Shown here: positions 59,107 to 64,000 of the stretch, piece by piece
Position numbering within the stretch: the stretch's first letter is position 1
Layout: each line of letters opens with the position of its first letter
Assembly (NCBI RefSeq): GCF_002161085.1
Contig: NZ_NFLU01000003.1
Span: 1-64,000, forward strand
Length of the DNA: 64,000 bases
Reading direction: 5' to 3'
Source: Flavonifractor sp. An112
GTDB taxonomy: Bacteria > Bacillota > Clostridia > Oscillospirales > Oscillospiraceae
Notes under the pieces: model-generated
Database searches by the model: none
Seen by the model: the letters and a program-made list of their open reading frames with translations, nothing else
Told to the model about the DNA's origin: nothing
Made by a program: the position numbers and the translations under genes

Positions 59107-61542
59107 ATGAAAGGCAAGCAGAAACAGCATCCATCTCCTCAGGCTGTCCCCCGTCCCCGGCGGGATGTGCCCCGGGTGAGCGCCGATCCCAATCTGGGCC
59201 TGACCATGATCCAGGTGCGGGAGCGCCAGCAGAACGGCTGGGCCAACGATCCGGTGGAATCCCCCACCAAGACCGTGGGCCAGATCGTGCGCGCTAATGT
59301 CTTTACCTTCTTCAATTTCATCTTTGTGGTGCTGGCTGCTCTGCTGATCTTTGTGGGATCGGTGGAGGATCTGCTGTTCCTGCTCATCGCCATGGCCAAC
59401 ACCGGCATCGGCATTTTGCAGCAGCTGCGCTCCAAGCAGACCATCGACAAGCTGAACCTGCTGGCGGCTCCCCGGGCTAACGTGGTGCGGGAGGGGCAGC
59501 TGGGCTCGGTGCCCGCCGCCCATCTGGTGCGGGACGACGTGGCCGAGCTGGCCTCCGGCGATCAGATCCCTGCCGACGCCACGGTGCTGGCCGGTCAGGT
59601 CCAGGTCAACGAGGCCCTCATTACCGGCGAGGCCGATGCCATCATCAAGCGGCCGGGAGACGCCCTGCTCTCCGGTTCCTTTGTGGTGGCGGGACGCTGC
59701 CGGGCCCGGCTGGACCGGGTGGGGGCCGACTCCTACGCCGCCCGCCTTACCCTGGAGGCCAAAAAGGACGTCACTGTGGGCAAGAGCGAGATGATGTCCT
59801 CTCTGGACAAGCTGATCCGGGTCATCGGTATCCTGCTCATCCCCATCGGCATCGCCCTCTTTGCCAAGGAATATTTTATTGTGGGCCGCACCTTCCAGGA
59901 GACGGTGGTGTCCACGGTGGCTGCCCTCATCGGCATGATCCCCGAGGGCCTCTACCTGCTGACCAGCGTGGCTCTGGCGGTGAGCATGATCCGGCTGGCC
60001 CAGGGCAAGGTGCTGGCCCAGGATATGAACTGTATCGAGACCCTGGCACGGGTGGATGTGCTGTGCGTGGACAAGACAGGCACCATCACTGAGCCCCGGA
60101 TGGAGGTGGGCGAGGTGGTGTACCTGGACCCGGAAAAGTACGCCGAGACCGAGGTCACCGAGATCCTCAACGCCTTTTATCAGGTTTCCGAGGCGGACAA
60201 CGATACTGCCCGGGCCATGCAGAAGAAGTTCCACGGCCGGTCGGCCTGGCACGCGGAAAAGACCATCCCCTTCACCTCCGCCACCAAGTGGAGCGCCGCC
60301 GTCTTTCCCGGCCACGGCGCCTATCTGGTGGGCGCTCCCGAGTTCATCCTGGGACCCCGGTACGGGGATCTGAAGGAGCAGGTGGACCCCTGGTCCGCCA
60401 AGGGCTACCGGGTGCTGCTGGCTGCCGAATACCAGGGGATGCCCGACCAGAAGGGGCTGGACCCCCGGCGGGTGTGCCCCATGGCCCTGGTACTGCTGTC
60501 CAACCGGGTGCGGGAATCGGCGCCCAAGACCTTCCAGTTCTTTGCTGAGCAGAAGGTGGCCGTTAAGGTCATTTCCGGCGATAACCCGGTGACGGTGGCC
60601 GAGGTGGCCCGTCAGGCGGGCATCCAGGGGGCGGACCGCTATGTGGACGCCGCCACCCTCCACTCCGATGCCGACATGGACCGGGCGGTGCGGGAGTTTA
60701 CCGTGTTCGGCCGGGTCACCCCCGACCAGAAGCGCAAGCTGGTCCAGGCCCTTCAGCGGGCGGGCCACACCGTGGCCATGACCGGCGACGGCGTCAACGA
60801 CGTACTGGCCCTGAAGGACGCCGACTGCGGCATTGCCATGGCCTCCGGTGCGGAGGCCGCCTGCCACGCCGCTCAGCTGGTGCTCCTTAACTCCGACTTT
60901 GCCGCCATGCCCAAGGTGGTGGCGGAAGGCCGTCGGGTCATCAACAACATCCAGCGTGCCGCCGCCCTCTATCTGGTGAAAAACATCTTCTCCTTTTTCC
61001 TGTCCATCATCTCTCTGTTTGCCACCTTCCCCTACCCGGTGACCCCGCTGCAGATCTCCTTCCTCAGCGCCGTCACCATCGGCGTGCCCTCCCTCTTCCT
61101 GGCTCTGGAGCCCAACCACGCGCTGGTGAAGGGAAAATTCCTCACCAACGTGTTCCGGGCGGCCCTGCCCGGCGGCCTTACCGACCTGATTATCGTGCTG
61201 GGGCTGGAGGCCTTCTATCTGGCCTTCGGTTTCACCACCAACGAGTTGTCCACCATGTCCACCATTCTGCTGGTGGTCATCGGCCTGCTGGTGCTCTATC
61301 AGGTGTGTAAGCCCTTCGACTGGAAGCGGCGGGTACTGATGATCGCCATGTCTGCCTCCTCCGCGGTGGCCATTATCTGGTTTGGCGCCAGCTTTGGCCT
61401 GAGCCAGCTGACCATTCAGTCCTTCCTCGTACTGGTGGTGTTCCTGGGCCTGTCCTACCCGGTGATGAACGTGCTGCTGAAGGTATGTCAGTACGGCGCT
61501 CTGCTGTGGGACAAGGCCAGACACCTGGGGCACCGCACATGA
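59107..61542 (+). CDS. P-type cation-transporting ATPase
   Basis: 811 residues. Order: actuator with EALITGEADAIIK (TGE loop), membrane motif LIGMIPEGLYLLTSVALAV, phosphorylation site CVDKTGTITEP, and hinge MTGDGVNDVLALKDADCGIA, then about six C-terminal helices. The PEGL motif places it with P2-like ATPases and not with heavy-metal P1B pumps (no CPC). The ion cannot be fixed; Ca2+, Mg2+, Mn2+ or Na+/K+ are options. ATG 59107 is preferred, as GAGGG lies upstream. Its stop overlaps the GNAT start (ATGA). Confidence 0.88.
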   Translation: MKGKQKQHPSPQAVPRPRRDVPRVSADPNLGLTMIQVRERQQNGWANDPVESPTKTVGQIVRANVFTFFNFIFVVLAALLIFVGSVEDLLFLLIAMANTGIGILQQLRSKQTIDKLNLLAAPRANVVREGQLGSVPAAHLVRDDVAELASGDQIPADATVLAGQVQVNEALITGEADAIIKRPGDALLSGSFVVAGRCRARLDRVGADSYAARLTLEAKKDVTVGKSEMMSSLDKLIRVIGILLIPIGIALFAKEYFIVGRTFQETVVSTVAALIGMIPEGLYLLTSVALAVSMIRLAQGKVLAQDMNCIETLARVDVLCVDKTGTITEPRMEVGEVVYLDPEKYAETEVTEILNAFYQVSEADNDTARAMQKKFHGRSAWHAEKTIPFTSATKWSAAVFPGHGAYLVGAPEFILGPRYGDLKEQVDPWSAKGYRVLLAAEYQGMPDQKGLDPRRVCPMALVLLSNRVRESAPKTFQFFAEQKVAVKVISGDNPVTVAEVARQAGIQGADRYVDAATLHSDADMDRAVREFTVFGRVTPDQKRKLVQALQRAGHTVAMTGDGVNDVLALKDADCGIAMASGAEAACHAAQLVLLNSDFAAMPKVVAEGRRVINNIQRAAALYLVKNIFSFFLSIISLFATFPYPVTPLQISFLSAVTIGVPSLFLALEPNHALVKGKFLTNVFRAALPGGLTDLIIVLGLEAFYLAFGFTTNELSTMSTILLVVIGLLVLYQVCKPFDWKRRVLMIAMSASSAVAIIWFGASFGLSQLTIQSFLVLVVFLGLSYPVMNVLLKVCQYGALLWDKARHLGHRT

Positions 61543-61997
61543 GTTTGACGGTACGGCCCTACCGCCCGTCGGACTGCCCCATTCTGGCGGAGCTCTTCTA
61601 TCAGACGGTCCATGGGGTGTGCGGGCGGGATTATACCCCGCAGCAGTTGGATGCCTGGGCCGATGGCCAGGTGGATCTGGCGGCCTGGGATGCCTCCTTT
61701 CAGGCCCACACCACTTTGGTGGCGGAGTGGGACGGCGTCATTGTGGGCTTTGCCGACCTGGCCGACGGCGGCTATCTGGACCGGCTCTATGTACACAGGG
61801 ACTATCAGCGTCGGGGGATTGCCGCCGCCCTGTGCGACGGCCTGCCCGGCGCCCGGCTGACCCATGCTTCTCTCACCGCCCGGCCCTTCTTTGAGCGCCG
61901 GGGCTGGCGGGTGGAGCGGGAGCAGCAGGTGGAACGCCATGGGGTCAAATTGACCAATTTTGTCATGGTATGGGAACCGCCCTGTGCGCTCATATGA
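61539..61997 (+). CDS. GNAT-family N-acetyltransferase
   Basis: 152 residues. The GNAT core is visible as VGFADLADGGYLDRLYVHRD followed by YQRRGIAAALCDGL, the acetyl-CoA-binding Q/R-x-x-G-x-G/A loop. It resembles YafP-like members; the acceptor is unknown. Coupled to the P-type ATPase gene by a four-base overlap. Confidence 0.85.
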   Translation: MSLTVRPYRPSDCPILAELFYQTVHGVCGRDYTPQQLDAWADGQVDLAAWDASFQAHTTLVAEWDGVIVGFADLADGGYLDRLYVHRDYQRRGIAAALCDGLPGARLTHASLTARPFFERRGWRVEREQQVERHGVKLTNFVMVWEPPCALI

Positions 61998-62009
61998 CAA
62001 GAAATTACC

Positions 62010-62038
62010 TTTACTTTTCCTCTGCGTCCTGATATAAT
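62010..62038 (+). promoter_or_regulatory. Promoter of the cobalamin leader
   Basis: TTTACT, 17 bases, TATAAT, about 25 bases before the aptamer. Confidence 0.55.
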
Positions 62039-62061
62039 GAGCGGAGAATTGAATCGTATCC

Positions 62062-62255
62062 GCAGTTGTGGCAGTGCCGCGAAAGGGGAAGCCGGTGCAA
62101 ATCCGGCGCAGTCTTACCTCTACTGTAAGCGTGGACGAAGGCGCAAATACCATTGGCCCGTGGGGCTGAGAAGGTGCGCCGGAGGAGGAAACGCAAGCCA
62201 GGAGACCCGCTGCAGGGATACCGTATTGCGTAGCTCTGAGGTGGAGAGGTGCGGC
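62062..62255 (+). promoter_or_regulatory. Cobalamin riboswitch
   Basis: Core elements appear in order: AAAGGGGAAGCCGGTGCAAA, TCCGGCGCAGTCTTACC, CTACTGTAAGCG, then GAAACGCAAGCCAGGAGACC near the 3' part. The GCCAGGAGACC box and the GCCGGTGCAAATCCGGC stem are diagnostic. Binding of adenosyl- or methyl-cobalamin should shut off the downstream cbi genes, most likely through the terminator at 62267-62305. Confidence 0.95.
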
Positions 62256-62266
62256 ATTTTTTCATT

Positions 62267-62305
62267 GAAAAAGGCCCTCCCCAAAGCTGGGGAGGGCCTT
62301 TTTGT
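62267..62305 (+). terminator. Riboswitch expression-platform terminator
   Basis: AAAAAGGCCCTCCCCAAAGC / TGGGGAGGGCCTTTTT hairpin between the aptamer and the cbiD start. Confidence 0.8.
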
Positions 62306-62323
62306 GTCGAAGGAGGCGGTCTG

Positions 62324-63460
62324 GTGCTGGAACTGTATATCCCGGTGGGGAACAAGCAGCTGCGCTGCGGCTATACCACCGGCACTTGTGCCGCCGCCGC
62401 TACAGCCGGGGCGGTCCGGCTGCTGCTTACCGGGGAGGCTTTGCCAGCAGTGCGGGTGGATACCCCTGCGGGGATCACGGTGGAGGCTGAACTGCTGGAA
62501 CAGTCCGCCGGAACCGGCTGGGCCAGCTGCGCCGTCCGGAAGGACGGCGGGGACGACCCGGATGTGACAAACGGTACCCTGATTTTTGCCCGGGCGGAAA
62601 AAACCGGCGCCCCCGGCATTATCATCGACGGCGGTACCGGCGTGGGCCGGGTGACCCGGCCCGGACTGGACCAGCCGGTAGGCGCAGCTGCCATCAACTC
62701 CACCCCCCGGCGGATGATCCGGCACCAGGCGGAGGAGGAGATGGCCAAGGCAGGCTATACCGGCGGGCTGTTCATTACCATTTCGGTGCCGGAGGGAGAG
62801 ACGCTGGCCGCCCACACCTTCAACCCCCGGCTGGGTATTGAAGGGGGCATCTCCATCCTGGGCACCAGCGGTATCGTCCGCCCCATGAGCGAGGCCGCCC
62901 TCATTGACTCCCTCTACCTGGAGCAGGATATAGCCAAAGCCGCAGGCGTGACCGATCTGCTGGTCACCCCCGGCAACTACGGGGATTCCTTCGCGGAGGG
63001 GACTCTGGACCTGGACCTGACCCATCGCTGCACCTGCAGCAACTATCTGGGTCACGCCATCGACCACGCTGCCGGGCTGGGCTTCCGATCCTTCCTGCTG
63101 GTGGGCCACCTGGGCAAGCTGATTAAAGTGGCGGCGGGGAACATGAACACCCACTCCAAGGTGGCCGATGGCCGGCGGGAGACCCTCACCGCCCACGCTG
63201 CCCTGGCGGGCGGGAGCCCGGCGCTGCTGAAAGCCCTCTTTGCCTGCCCTACCACCGATGCCGGGGTAGAGCTGCTGAAAGAGGACGGGCTGCTGAAGCC
63301 GGTGATGGCCTCCATCGCCCAGGCTCTGGAGGAGGTGCTGCACCACCGGGCCGGGCCCGACCTGGCCATCGCGGCGGTGTTCTTCTCCAACCAGTACGGA
63401 CTGCTGGGCAAGACAACAGGGGCGGATAAATTGCTGGCTCTGCATCAACATCAATCGTAG
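62324..63460 (+). CDS. cbiD: Cobalt-precorrin-5B (C1)-methyltransferase
   Basis: 378 residues. GTG at 62324 with AAGGAGG seven bases before. The N-terminal LRCGYTTGTCAAAATAGAVR is the hallmark of CbiD, with GTGVGRVTRPGLDQPVGAAA, ILGTSGIVRPMSEAALIDSL and GNMNTHSKVADGR. It acts in the anaerobic (early cobalt insertion) route to cobalamin. First gene after the riboswitch. Confidence 0.95.
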   Translation: MLELYIPVGNKQLRCGYTTGTCAAAATAGAVRLLLTGEALPAVRVDTPAGITVEAELLEQSAGTGWASCAVRKDGGDDPDVTNGTLIFARAEKTGAPGIIIDGGTGVGRVTRPGLDQPVGAAAINSTPRRMIRHQAEEEMAKAGYTGGLFITISVPEGETLAAHTFNPRLGIEGGISILGTSGIVRPMSEAALIDSLYLEQDIAKAAGVTDLLVTPGNYGDSFAEGTLDLDLTHRCTCSNYLGHAIDHAAGLGFRSFLLVGHLGKLIKVAAGNMNTHSKVADGRRETLTAHAALAGGSPALLKALFACPTTDAGVELLKEDGLLKPVMASIAQALEEVLHHRAGPDLAIAAVFFSNQYGLLGKTTGADKLLALHQHQS

Positions 63461-63506
63461 GGGCGACTTTTACGGCCGTCCGCCGATACAGATAGGAGTT
63501 TCGATT

Positions 63507-64000
63507 ATGGTACATTTCATCGGCGCGGGCCCCGGTGGGGCCGATCTCATCACCGTGCGGGGAGCTAAGCTGCTGGGGGAGGCGGATGTCATCATCTATG
63601 CCGGTTCCCTGGTGAACCCCGCCCTGCTGGATTATAAAAAGGAGGGCTGCCAGGTCTATGACAGCGCCAAGATGACCCTGGAAGAGGTCATTGAGGTGAT
63701 GAAGGACACCGAGGTCAGAGGGGGCACCACCGTCCGGCTCCACACCGGCGATCCCTCTCTGTACGGCGCCCACCGGGAGCAGATGGATGAGCTGGATCAG
63801 CTGGGCATCTCCTACGACGTGACTCCCGGCGTGTCCTCCTTCTCGGGAGCCGCCGCAGCCCTCTGCGCGGAGTATACTCTGCCTGACGTATCACAGTCGG
63901 TTATCATTACCCGTATGGCGGGACGCACTCCTGTGCCCGAGGGGGAGCAGCTGCGGAAGATGGCCTCCCATGGCTGTACCATGGTGCTCTTCCTGTCCAC
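63507..64000 (+). CDS. cbiF: Cobalt-precorrin-4 (C11)-methyltransferase (5' part)
   Basis: The frame is open to the window end: 164 residues of about 250. MVHFIGAGPGGADLITVRGA, VIIYAGSLVNPALL, HTGDPSLYGAHREQMDEL and VTPGVSSFSGAAAALCAEYT match CbiF/CobM. TAGGAG precedes the ATG. It follows cbiD by 46 bases in the same operon. Confidence 0.93.
   Translation, partial: MVHFIGAGPGGADLITVRGAKLLGEADVIIYAGSLVNPALLDYKKEGCQVYDSAKMTLEEVIEVMKDTEVRGGTTVRLHTGDPSLYGAHREQMDELDQLGISYDVTPGVSSFSGAAAALCAEYTLPDVSQSVIITRMAGRTPVPEGEQLRKMASHGCTMVLFLS

Overview
The window is a GC-rich (about 60% by eye), densely coded stretch of chromosome from an anaerobic, endospore-forming Firmicute. The best guess is an Oscillospiraceae member of the Flavonifractor/Lawsonibacter type. 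The basis is: SLH-domain surface proteins, sporulation membrane genes (spmA/spmB, ylbJ), an AbrB-type regulator, a threonine T-box leader, a NifS/NifU pair, an oxygen-sensitive NrdG activase, the anaerobic (cbi) cobalamin route, and an operon that looks like anaerobic phloroglucinol degradation, a trait of flavonoid-degrading gut clostridia. No rRNA, tRNA, CRISPR array or complete prophage was seen.

Layout. 0-1.8 kb: the end of a degenerate polysaccharide-deacetylase-like gene and a cysteine-desulfurase family gene. 1.9-9.8 kb: a striking symmetrical locus. Two large S-layer (SLH) genes face each other, and their 5' ends form a long, nearly perfect inverted repeat (1934-2076 / 8305-8447). Between them lie two small divergent genes with the same start and different ends, resembling phage tail-fibre tips. 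A tyrosine recombinase gene sits just outside the right arm. A strong promoter lies just outside the left arm only. This is the architecture expected of an invertible S-layer expression switch and is the main finding. 9.8-12 kb: psuK-psuG (pseudouridine catabolism). 12-17.4 kb: a SLH-anchored 5'-nucleotidase-like protein with a damaged metal site, a BceAB-type ABC transporter and a small membrane protein. 17.5-24.4 kb: secG, rnr, a NagZ-like lipoprotein, an amino-acid permease and asnS, followed by a relic 3' end of a second asnS and a block of palindromes. 24.4-29.7 kb: a GT4 glycosyltransferase, two surface-type proteins sharing a C-terminal module, and thrS with its T-box.

30-37 kb: an MFS transporter and a five-gene operon (cupin, SDR, 3-hydroxyacyl-CoA-dehydrogenase-like, cyclase family, BKACE), with a divergent HxlR regulator. 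The enzyme set matches phloroglucinol reductase, (S)-3-hydroxy-5-oxohexanoate dehydrogenase, dihydrophloroglucinol cyclohydrolase and triacetate acetoacetate-lyase. The transporter and the operon share a palindrome that overlaps both putative -35 boxes, so they are probably one regulon.

37-47.6 kb: nadE, a split chromate-transporter pair, nrdG, a CAT-like acetyltransferase, a CoA-type Nudix hydrolase, a tRNA methyltransferase, rsmI, abrB, spmAB, ylbJ and a TetR gene divergent from degV across a perfect palindrome. 48-59 kb: an AI-2E-family permease, nifS-nifU, a two-component system, a phosphopantetheinyl transferase, a glycolipid glycosyltransferase with a flippase-like membrane protein, and a ROK glucokinase. 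59-64 kb: a P-type ATPase, a GNAT gene, and a cobalamin riboswitch leading into cbiD and cbiF (cut by the window end).
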